57,566 bases of DNA from CTSoil-075 sp964292325 (GTDB lineage Bacteria; Bacillota; Negativicutes; DSM-13327): contig CAXYVG010000011.1 of the NCBI GenBank assembly GCA_964292325.1, positions 1 to 57,566 of the forward strand, read 5' to 3'. Positions 7,983 to 15,232 of this stretch are shown here, one piece after another. The position numbers and the translations under genes are program-made. Every line of letters begins with the position of its first letter. Positions within the stretch are counted from its first letter, which is position 1. The notes below the pieces were generated by a model that was not told where the DNA came from, did not search any database, and saw only the letters and a list, made by a program, of their open reading frames with translations.

Positions 7983-9341
7983 ATGATGCTATTAAGTTGG
8001 ATGATGATGAAATTGATGGATCCTACAATTGATGAAGCGATGGTGAAAATGCTTACCGAAGATTATCCTGATAATCCGTTTCTTATGGTAACCGTAACAG
8101 AAAAATTGTCACCCCGTGCGATGGTGGAAGCGGCGATGCGTGCGGAAGTAGGCAAGGAATTGACCCGCCCTCTAGGTAGTCCAGTGGTATTATCACCATG
8201 GGATAAAATTTTACTAAATCCGAAGCAATTATTCCAATTACCAAGCCCCGACTATACGAAAATTGATACTGCGGTTGTAATTGGACCTAGGGCTAAAAAA
8301 CCGCTACAACTGCAGATCCCGATTATGATAACAGGAATGTCATATGGTGGATCACTAAGTTTACCGATGAAAATAGCGGTGGCCAAGGGCGCAACGATTG
8401 CTGGTACCTCAACCAATACTGGTGAGTCAGCTGTTACGAACGAAGAACGTGAGGCAGCCAAATTTCTAATTGGTCAATATCATCGTGGCGGTCAGTTAGC
8501 TGGAAAAGAACAATTAAGTCGCCTTGATGCTATTGAAATTCAATTAGGACAAGGCGCCTGGGGTGGTGCCGTGGATTCAACAATGAAGGCTGCGAAGATT
8601 GGTGATCATCTACGTAAAGCATGGCATTTAGAAGAGGGGCAAGATGCTACCGTATATGCTCGTATGCCAGGCAAAAATACAACTGAGGATTACATTACGA
8701 TGATCAATGATATGAAGGCTCAATATGATGTGCCAGTGGGAGTGAAAATCGCCGGAACGGATTATATTGAATATGAATTGGCAGTAATTGCGCAAACCAA
8801 TGCGGACTATATTGTAGTAGATGGTTCGGAAGGCGGGACAGCAGTCGCAAATCCTACACTACAAGATAATGTGGGATTACCTACGTTTCATACATTGGTT
8901 CGGACGATTGATTGGTTAGTTAAGAATAATCTGCGTGATCGATTTAGCGTGATCATTGCTGGTGGATTAACGACACCAGGACATTTCTTGAAGGCCATGG
9001 CTTTGGGAGCTGATGCTATTTATATTGGAACCGTTGCTTTGTTAGCAGCTATGCATACACAAATTACGAAAGTATTACCTCAGGCACCGCCCTCTCAGTT
9101 GGCTCTATATACTGGGCATTTCACCGATGAACTTGATGTTGATGTAGCTGCCGGCCACCTGGCTAAGTTTCTTGCCTCTTGTGTCATTGAAATGCAATTA
9201 GCTGTACAAGCAGTTGGAAAGAAAAGGGTTATAGAATTAGACCGTACTGATTTAGTAGCAGTAGAAAAAGATCTAGCTCAATTTGCCGATATACGTTATG
9301 CGGGCAGTCACCGAGACGATCAGCAGCCAATGAATAATTGA
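7983..9341 (+). CDS. FMN-binding glutamate synthase-family protein
   Basis: 452 residues; ATG at 7983 behind TATGGAGGTGTT. It matches the central and FMN domains of glutamate synthase large subunit: MITGMSYGGSLSLPMKIAVAKGA near residue 110, GVKIAGTDYIEYELAVIAQTNADYIVVDGSEGGTA for the FMN-contacting barrel, and ADAIYIGTVALLAAMHTQ. The glutaminase domain, the three-Cys [3Fe-4S] motif and the beta-helix domain are absent, so this is the stand-alone GltS-FMN family and not a full GOGAT. Members are poorly characterised ferredoxin-linked oxidoreductases. The terminator at 9352 closes the transcript. Confidence 0.8.
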   Translation: MMLLSWMMMKLMDPTIDEAMVKMLTEDYPDNPFLMVTVTEKLSPRAMVEAAMRAEVGKELTRPLGSPVVLSPWDKILLNPKQLFQLPSPDYTKIDTAVVIGPRAKKPLQLQIPIMITGMSYGGSLSLPMKIAVAKGATIAGTSTNTGESAVTNEEREAAKFLIGQYHRGGQLAGKEQLSRLDAIEIQLGQGAWGGAVDSTMKAAKIGDHLRKAWHLEEGQDATVYARMPGKNTTEDYITMINDMKAQYDVPVGVKIAGTDYIEYELAVIAQTNADYIVVDGSEGGTAVANPTLQDNVGLPTFHTLVRTIDWLVKNNLRDRFSVIIAGGLTTPGHFLKAMALGADAIYIGTVALLAAMHTQITKVLPQAPPSQLALYTGHFTDELDVDVAAGHLAKFLASCVIEMQLAVQAVGKKRVIELDRTDLVAVEKDLAQFADIRYAGSHRDDQQPMNN

Positions 9342-9351
9342 CCAAATATAA

Positions 9352-9391
9352 TAAAGGACACAGCCTTTCATTAAAATGGCTGTGCCCTTTA
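9352..9391 (+). terminator. Terminator after the glutamate synthase-like gene
   Basis: AAAGGACACAGCC (9353-9365) pairs with GGCTGTGCCCTTT (9378-9390) with one mismatch. The T run is weak. Confidence 0.6.
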
Positions 9392-9480
9392 TCATATTAT
9401 TTATGGATTGGAAAATAAAATAGGCATGTTTCTTATTTTCTAAAATAGGCTGTTAGTATTAAAGGGAATGGTGGTGATGA

Positions 9481-10533
9481 TTGTTGATGGGAGTGCCTAG
9501 GATACAAGCGGTAGGTACAGCAGTACCAACATATGTTTTGAAGCAGGGGGAGATTAAACAATTTGTTGCTACTCTTTTTCATTCACATATGGATCATCTG
9601 GAACGTTTGCTGCCCATATTTGAAAATAGCCTGATACATATAAGGCATTTATCTAAGCCTCTAGAGTGGTACAGCAAAGCTCACTCCTTTGCAGAAGCAA
9701 ATACAATCTTTGAACAAGTAGCTCTTGAATTATCGGAAAAAGCAGCAGTAGAAGCGATGAAGAAAGCAAATGTTCAAGCAGAAGAGATTGAAATGATTAT
9801 TTTTGTTTCATCGACTGGTATTACGACACCTACCTTAGATGCCAAACTTATTGAACGATTGGGTTTATCACCTCATACTAGGAGGCTACCAATTTGGGGA
9901 CTGGGGTGCGCAGGCGGAGTGGCAGGAATGGCTAGGGCTGCTGAACTAGCTCATAGCGTGCGAGGCAAGTCTATTTTATTGGTCACCGTTGAACTATGCA
10001 GTCTTACTTTTCAGCAGCATGATTATTCTAAGTCTAATTTAGTGGGAACTAGTCTTTTTGCTGATGGAGCAGCAGCAGTATTGATAAAAATAGATGGTGA
10101 GGGGCCGTCGATACTTGGTAATTATAGTAATTTATTTCCTGATTCCGCACATATAATGGGATGGGATTTGGTTGATACGGGATTTAAAGTGCGATTTTCT
10201 CGTGATATTCCTAGCCTTGTAAAGAATGATTTACCTGGTGTAATGCAAAGTGCTTGTGACCAATGGGGTATTCATCAAACTAAAATTTGCCATTATATTG
10301 TGCATCCTGGGGGTGCCAAAGTGGTGAGTGCCTATCAGCAAAGCCTTGGTCTAGGTGACGATACATTCACATATGCATATGAGATTCTTGCTAGTTATGG
10401 TAATATGTCGAGTGTTACCGTTTTATTTGTATTGGAAAAATTTATAAAGGAAACACCGCCAACTGGTGCATATGGTATTATGCTTGCATTAGGACCAGGA
10501 TTCAGCGCGGAACAGGTGTTATTTCAATGGTAG
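9481..10533 (+). CDS. Type III polyketide synthase (chalcone/stilbene synthase family)
   Basis: 350 residues, usual for bacterial type III PKS. TTG at 9481 follows GGTGGTGA; ATG at 9487 is an equally plausible start. The thiolase-fold triad is visible: Cys143 in LGCAGGVAGMARA, His275 in VHPGGAKV, Asn308 in YGNMSSV. The enzyme condenses malonyl-CoA onto acyl-CoA starters to give alkylpyrones or alkylresorcinols. The next gene overlaps by 7 bases and encodes a methyltransferase-like membrane protein, the same pair as Bacillus bpsA-bpsB, which make methylated alkylpyrones. A similar product is inferred here, but the starter chain length cannot be read from sequence. Confidence 0.9.
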   Translation: MLMGVPRIQAVGTAVPTYVLKQGEIKQFVATLFHSHMDHLERLLPIFENSLIHIRHLSKPLEWYSKAHSFAEANTIFEQVALELSEKAAVEAMKKANVQAEEIEMIIFVSSTGITTPTLDAKLIERLGLSPHTRRLPIWGLGCAGGVAGMARAAELAHSVRGKSILLVTVELCSLTFQQHDYSKSNLVGTSLFADGAAAVLIKIDGEGPSILGNYSNLFPDSAHIMGWDLVDTGFKVRFSRDIPSLVKNDLPGVMQSACDQWGIHQTKICHYIVHPGGAKVVSAYQQSLGLGDDTFTYAYEILASYGNMSSVTVLFVLEKFIKETPPTGAYGIMLALGPGFSAEQVLFQW

Positions 10534-11057
10534 AATGGTGGGAAGTAATGGCTGTTGTGATTATTAGCCAGCGTTTATGTGAACTATACATAGCGAAGAA
10601 AAATCGAATACGAGTGATAGCAGAGGGAGCACAGGAATTTGGAAGAGGTCATTACCCTTTGTTTTTTTTACTGCATATCGGATGGCTAATTGGCTGGATA
10701 ACGGAATATAGCCTAAGCAGTGGTGAAGTAAGTGAACTTTGGTATATATGGTTTAGTTTATTTGTGATCGCCCAGAGCTTACGATACTGGTGTATGCTTA
10801 GTCTTGGACAAATGTGGAATACACGCATCTTAGTTATTCCTGGTAAAATACTAATCGATAAGGGCCCTTATCACTTTTTATCCCATCCTAATTACATAGC
10901 AGTGGCGATTGAATTGGTCAGTATACCATTGATTTTTGGAGCTGTTATAACAGCAACGGTTGCTACTGCACTCAATATCATACTTACCTTGGCGATTCGT
11001 ATTCCAGAAGAAAATCGGGCATTGCAGTTAGGAAAGGCAGATCATGCTGCTAGATAA
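10527..11057 (+). CDS. Isoprenylcysteine carboxyl methyltransferase-like membrane protein (BpsB-type)
   Basis: 176 residues with four to five hydrophobic segments. ATG at 10527 overlaps the polyketide synthase stop, so the two are translationally coupled. The C-terminal half carries the ICMT signature: GPYHFLSHPNYIAV for S-adenosylmethionine binding, then IPEENRAL. In bacteria this family beside a type III polyketide synthase O-methylates alkylpyrone products. Methyltransfer to the polyketide is an inference from the pair. Prenylated proteins are not expected here. An intrinsic terminator follows. Confidence 0.82.
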   Translation: MVEWWEVMAVVIISQRLCELYIAKKNRIRVIAEGAQEFGRGHYPLFFLLHIGWLIGWITEYSLSSGEVSELWYIWFSLFVIAQSLRYWCMLSLGQMWNTRILVIPGKILIDKGPYHFLSHPNYIAVAIELVSIPLIFGAVITATVATALNIILTLAIRIPEENRALQLGKADHAAR

Positions 11058-11066
11058 TTTTCCAAA

Positions 11067-11112
11067 CATCCTCTGTAGTTCGTTGATGAATGAACTACGG
11101 AGGATGTTTTTT
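11067..11112 (+). terminator. Terminator of the polyketide synthase operon
   Basis: CATCCTCTGTAGTTC (11067-11081) pairs with GAACTACGGAGGATG (11092-11106) with one mismatch. A T run follows. Confidence 0.85.
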
Positions 11113-11239
11113 GTAACAGAATCCCCAAAATACAATGGTAATGAAATGCAAAAAAGTTATGAAGTAGAGGATTCAGAGTAAGATTGTCGAAGAAAGTAAA
11201 TAAATATATATATAATTATTTGCGAAAGGAAGGGATCAT

Positions 11240-12427
11240 ATGGACATTACACCACAATTAGAAATTAAGACAAGAATGATAGATTTTCAAAAAAAAATTA
11301 TGCAGCAAGAACTAGATGGAGCAATCATTTTATTAAATAGTGATATGTTCTATTTTACGGGCACAGTGCAGAACTCTTATTTATATATACCTGCCAGTGG
11401 GGAACCGGTTTTGATGATTAAGAAAAGTTTGCAACGTGGTCAGTTAGAATCATCATTAAAAAATATTGTTCCCATAAAACATCCTAAGCAGATTCCTGAT
11501 ATTCTTGCGGCTTTTCATTATACAAATTTCAAAAAAATAGGAATGGAACTCGATGTATTGCCTGTGAACCTTTATCAAACATATAAAAAGATTTTCCCTA
11601 CCGCCGAATTCAGTGATATTTCCCCTGTGATTAAAGAACTTCGTGCTACGAAATCTTCTTATGAGGTAGAACTTCTTCGAAATTCTTTGGAGGTTGTAAA
11701 TCAGGGATTTTTAACCGTCCCATCGCTGCTACGTGAAGGCATGACGGAAATTGAATTAGCCGCATTATTTGAAGCGCAGCTACGTACACGTGGTTATTCT
11801 GGCAGTTGCAAGATGAGAGCTTTTAATCAAGATTTTTTTTATGGGAATGTATGTAGTGGTGATAGTGGATTTGCCCCAAGTTATTTTGATGGACCAGTTG
11901 GGGGAGCAGGGGTTTCGTTATCCTATCCTCAAGGGGCTGGATGGAAAAAGATAAATCGTAATGAAAATATATATATCGACTATACTTGCGTTGTCAACGG
12001 CTATACTGGTGATCAAGCGCGAATGTTTTGCATTGGGGAACTTACCCCGCAGATGGTGAAGGCATTTGATGTTGCTTTATTGATTCAGTCCGAAACTCTA
12101 AAATCTATACGAACAGGAACACCTGCAGAGGAACCATATCTACTGGCTCTTAAAATCGCAGAGGAAATGGGATATAAAGAGCACTTTATGGGATATAAGG
12201 ATGATCAGGTGAAATTTCTTGGTCATGGTATTGGCTTAGAGCTAGATGAATGGCCAATATTCGCGAAAGGCGTGAAAACTCCTGTCATGCCAGGTATGAC
12301 ATTTGCTCTAGAACCCAAATTTGTATTTCCAGAGGGCGCAATTGGTACTGAAAATAGTTTTGTTATGACGAATGAGGGACCTAAATATTTAAGTGTAACT
12401 CCTGACGTGATTACTTACATCAGGTAG
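11240..12427 (+). CDS. M24 family Xaa-Pro peptidase
   Basis: 395 residues; ATG at 11240 behind GAAAGGAAGGGATCAT. It has a creatinase-type N domain (about residues 15-150) and a pita-bread catalytic domain (155-390). All five metal ligands of aminopeptidase P-like enzymes can be placed: Asp247 (IDYT), Asp258 (GDQAR), His329 (LGHGIGLELDEWP), Glu358 (ALEPKF), Glu371 (GTENSF). It is therefore probably an active dinuclear prolidase or Xaa-Pro aminopeptidase in the cytosol. It stands alone. M24 homologues can also act on creatine-like or other amide substrates, which cannot be excluded. Confidence 0.88.
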   Translation: MDITPQLEIKTRMIDFQKKIMQQELDGAIILLNSDMFYFTGTVQNSYLYIPASGEPVLMIKKSLQRGQLESSLKNIVPIKHPKQIPDILAAFHYTNFKKIGMELDVLPVNLYQTYKKIFPTAEFSDISPVIKELRATKSSYEVELLRNSLEVVNQGFLTVPSLLREGMTEIELAALFEAQLRTRGYSGSCKMRAFNQDFFYGNVCSGDSGFAPSYFDGPVGGAGVSLSYPQGAGWKKINRNENIYIDYTCVVNGYTGDQARMFCIGELTPQMVKAFDVALLIQSETLKSIRTGTPAEEPYLLALKIAEEMGYKEHFMGYKDDQVKFLGHGIGLELDEWPIFAKGVKTPVMPGMTFALEPKFVFPEGAIGTENSFVMTNEGPKYLSVTPDVITYIR

Positions 12428-12447
12428 TACATTAGGAAAGACGAAAA

Positions 12448-12484
12448 AAATCACTACTCTATCAGATTGAGTAGTGATTTTTTT
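12448..12484. terminator. Bidirectional terminator between convergent genes
   Basis: AAATCACTACTC (12448-12459) pairs with GAGTAGTGATTT (12469-12480). T runs lie on both strands, serving the M24 gene and the cupin gene. Confidence 0.9.
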
Positions 12485-12492
12485 TAGCATTA

Positions 12493-12846
12493 TTATCCTA
12501 TGTATTCGCCTTCTTTAGGTACAATGCAGATAAATTGGAAGACTTCATTGCCTGAGTTTGAAATCTGATGATAGGAATCGGCTGGAATATAGGAAAAGGA
12601 ACCTTCTTTTACTACATTGTCAGTACCGTCTATATGGACAATTCCTTCACCCTTTAAAAAGTAGTTGATATGAGGCCAAGAGTGCTTATGAGCGGGCGCT
12701 TTACCACCTGGTTCTAATTCAAATACTCGCATCACATATCCATCCCAACCTTCTGCTGGAGAAATACAGATTTGTTTCCAGGCTTTTTCTACCCCAGGAC
12801 CTAACATCGCTTTTTTTTCAACTTGGTCAATATGAGATACAATCAC
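12493..12846 (-). CDS. Small cupin-domain protein
   Basis: 117 residues on the minus strand. GTG at 12846 lies behind AAGGGGGATTTATC. It is a single cupin barrel: the first motif is GGKAPAHKHSWPHINYFLKGEG (two His and a downstream metal position) and the second is SYIPADSYHQISNSG. It is probably a metal-binding protein. Typical roles of this family are ligand binding or simple isomerase/dioxygenase chemistry, and nothing here selects one. It lies 28 bases downstream of codY on the same strand, so read-through from codY is likely. Confidence 0.8.
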   Translation of the reverse strand: MIVSHIDQVEKKAMLGPGVEKAWKQICISPAEGWDGYVMRVFELEPGGKAPAHKHSWPHINYFLKGEGIVHIDGTDNVVKEGSFSYIPADSYHQISNSGNEVFQFICIVPKEGEYIG

Positions 12847-12874
12847 GATAAATCCCCCTTAATCATTCATTTTT

Positions 12875-13654
12875 TTATTTGTTAAGTTTTTTTAACTCTT
12901 CCCATAAGTAATTATTCAATATTTTTATAAAAGTGCCTTTCATACCTAATGATTGAGATTCAATAATCCCAGCACTTTCAAATTTACGTAGTGCATTTAC
13001 AATTACAGAACGAGTAATATTTACACGATCCGCAATTTTGCTCGCTACCAATAAGCCTTCATTGCCATCTAATACTTCTAAAATGTGCGTAATCGCTTCT
13101 AGTTCAGAATAAGAAAGGGTGCCAAGAGCAATTTGTACGGTCGCTCTTTTCCGAACTTCTTCTTCAATTTTCTCACTGCGATCTCTTAAAATTTCCATGC
13201 CGACAACTGTCGCCCCATATTCAGCTAAAATTAGATCATCACTATTTAACTCGTTATGAAACTTAGCTACCAGTAAAGTTCCGATGCGTTCGCCTACACC
13301 GTGAATTGGTACAATTGTCGTAACCTTGTCGTTGAATAAGCAAGGTTGTTCTCCATCACAAAATGCACATAGGCCATTTTTAAGAGTTACGTTTGGTAAA
13401 GTTTCACTAATTTTAAGCAACCATTGTACATAATATTGCGGAAAGATTCCAGGTAGTAGTACTTTGTCACGCATCAAATCACATTCAAAATTATCCACAC
13501 AGGCATAACCAAGCAGTCTACCATCTTTACTAAGAATATAGACATTAGCGCTCATTACATTGCTAAGCAATGTGGACATTTCGGTATACTCTACTTTTTC
13601 GGATTTTTGTAATAATTTATTAATTTTACGAGTGCGTTCTAATAAAGACATCAT
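12875..13654 (-). CDS. codY: GTP-sensing transcriptional pleiotropic repressor CodY
   Basis: 259 residues, exactly the usual CodY length. I chose the ATG at 13654 because MSLLERTRKINKLLQ is the family N terminus and AAAGGTAGG precedes it. Residues 1-155 form the GAF domain that senses branched-chain amino acids. Residues 200-250 hold the winged helix (VASKIADRVNITRSVIVNAL, then SLGMKGTFIKI). CodY with isoleucine and GTP represses nutrient uptake and amino-acid synthesis, so the opp, amino-acid ABC and ilvA genes in this window are plausible targets. The usual clpQY neighbours are absent; a cupin gene follows. Confidence 0.95.
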   Translation of the reverse strand: MMSLLERTRKINKLLQKSEKVEYTEMSTLLSNVMSANVYILSKDGRLLGYACVDNFECDLMRDKVLLPGIFPQYYVQWLLKISETLPNVTLKNGLCAFCDGEQPCLFNDKVTTIVPIHGVGERIGTLLVAKFHNELNSDDLILAEYGATVVGMEILRDRSEKIEEEVRKRATVQIALGTLSYSELEAITHILEVLDGNEGLLVASKIADRVNITRSVIVNALRKFESAGIIESQSLGMKGTFIKILNNYLWEELKKLNK

Positions 13655-13705
13655 AATATTGTTCCTACCTTTCACTAGGTTATTCTCTTCTCAGTTGTAT
13701 ATCGA

Positions 13706-14668
13706 TTAAAGACCGAATGTAATCCGAGGAGAGGTTCGGCCGCAACGGCAATGTTCATGGGTAATCATTGCCATTTCACCAGTACGATAACGGACCAAAG
13801 GTGTTGCTTCTCGGGAAAGAGTAGTAATTACAAGTTCGCCAAGTTGCTCATCGCCAAGAATGGCACCAGTATGCGGGTTGATAATTTCAGGATAAAAATG
13901 ATCATCATGGATGTGTAATCCTTGTTGTTGATAGCATTCGCCAGCGATTCCCAGGCTCATAATATCAGGATGCCCATATACTGTATAAATAGGAAGCCCA
14001 AATTGCTCCATCAGTTGTTTTTGAAGAATCGTAGAAGTATGTCGCGTTTCACACAGTAGATTCATTAGTGGTAAATCGCGTGTAGTCATTCCCTGCTGTT
14101 GTACTAAAATAGCGATTGCTAAGAGTTTAGCTGGAGTTGCGAAGAGTGTTGTGACTCCAAAATCTAAAATGGTCTTTAATTGACTTTTGGGATCGCCAGC
14201 TTGTTCAGCAATGACAGTAACACCGAGGAGTTCTGCACTTTGTTGTAGAGAACGAGCACTGATGGACGGAGTTGATTCCGGCAAATGTAGTAGCGAAGAT
14301 GTGCTAGTAATCGAACAAGCGACTAAACTGCGGGCAATTAATTCTTGCTGGTCGATGATATCTTGCGTGGTCAAACCGACTGTGATATGAGAGTCGGATG
14401 AGCGTTCAAAACGAGATACACCACTAACTGGCATCGTCAAAAGACCAAAAGGATATTGATTCGATAAAACGTTTGGCGTCATAAATGGTAATATACCAAT
14501 ATCGTGTATCGATTGAATTGCAGTAGGGGTTAGACCCAATGCATCCATACTTTTTTGATGAAATTGTATTTTTTCATAGATGCGTTGGAGTAATTTCTGT
14601 AGTTTTTGGCTTTGTAGCACTTCTTTCTCCGCTGGGAGCATAGTTTCGGCGGTTTTGTTTAATATCAT
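13706..14668 (-). CDS. Truncated PaaK-like adenylate-forming protein
   Basis: 320 residues; phenylacetate-CoA ligases have about 430. It keeps an N-terminal ANL fold (LQRIYEKIQFHQKSMDALGL; FGVTTLFATPAKLLAIA; YGHPDIMSLGIAGECYQQQGLHI; LGELVITTLSREATPLVRYRTGE) and ends right after the zinc-type motif CRCGRTSPRI. The C-terminal lid domain is missing. The phosphate loop SSGTTGKPT of the family is changed to SSDSHITVGLT, so ATP binding is probably impaired. It sits 51 bases upstream of codY on the same strand. It could be a decayed ligase or a ligand-binding descendant; the open frame of 320 codons argues for retained function. Confidence 0.65.
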   Translation of the reverse strand: MILNKTAETMLPAEKEVLQSQKLQKLLQRIYEKIQFHQKSMDALGLTPTAIQSIHDIGILPFMTPNVLSNQYPFGLLTMPVSGVSRFERSSDSHITVGLTTQDIIDQQELIARSLVACSITSTSSLLHLPESTPSISARSLQQSAELLGVTVIAEQAGDPKSQLKTILDFGVTTLFATPAKLLAIAILVQQQGMTTRDLPLMNLLCETRHTSTILQKQLMEQFGLPIYTVYGHPDIMSLGIAGECYQQQGLHIHDDHFYPEIINPHTGAILGDEQLGELVITTLSREATPLVRYRTGEMAMITHEHCRCGRTSPRITFGL

Positions 14669-14719
14669 ACGTTATATGTCTCCTATGATAAAATTGAACT
14701 ATATTTTATAACTACATAG

Positions 14720-15022
14720 TTAGATAGTATCATCAATGCGGAATTTACCGCCAGCTACTCGTATTGCTTGACCTTTCCATAAGGCAGTTGCTATTTTCTG
14801 ATGTGCTAGATTGACAATACGGTGAAATGTAGGGCGCGATACTTCCATCCTTGTAGCAGAGGTTGCTTGGTCTAATTGTTCAATATCTGCTAAACGAATT
14901 GATTCCATTTCTTCAATAGTCACAACTACTTCATCGATGTCATGTAAGGAAACACTGACAGGCTTATAATGGGTAAGAAGCGGTAATTTTTCAACTCTTC
15001 GCTCTTTTTGTGGACGTACCAT
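14720..15022 (-). CDS. DUF134 family putative DNA-binding protein
   Basis: 100 residues on the minus strand; ATG at 15022 behind AGAAGGTGCACT. It begins MVRPQKERRVEKLP, the conserved opening of DUF134 proteins, and has a helix-turn-helix at about residues 40-80 (LDQATSATRMEVSRPTFHRIV). The family is predicted to regulate transcription, often near metal or redox genes. It lies upstream of the PaaK-like gene on the same strand and may share its transcript. The target is unknown. Confidence 0.82.
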   Translation of the reverse strand: MVRPQKERRVEKLPLLTHYKPVSVSLHDIDEVVVTIEEMESIRLADIEQLDQATSATRMEVSRPTFHRIVNLAHQKIATALWKGQAIRVAGGKFRIDDTI

Positions 15023-15142
15023 AGTGCACCTTCTAACTTATGAGATATATTTCATAATATATAACGTTCCAAAGACATTGTCAAGAGTAGTTTTCATCGT
15101 CTTATTATATATATATCATTATATCTTCTTTATAGCAATCGT

Positions 15143-15174
15143 AGTGGCTGGGATATGTCATATACCCCAGCCAC
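15143..15174. other. GC-rich palindrome in an AT-rich spacer
   Basis: GTGGCTGGGATAT (from 15144) is inverted as ATATACCCCAGCCAC with a small bulge. No T run follows on either strand. It lies between the end of the CoA-disulfide reductase gene and the DUF134 promoter, and could end the former or act as an operator for the latter. Confidence 0.4.
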
Positions 15175-15232
15175 GCCAGACTAGCTATTATTTTCTAGTG
15201 CTTCATATAATAGACATTCATTTAATTTTGTA

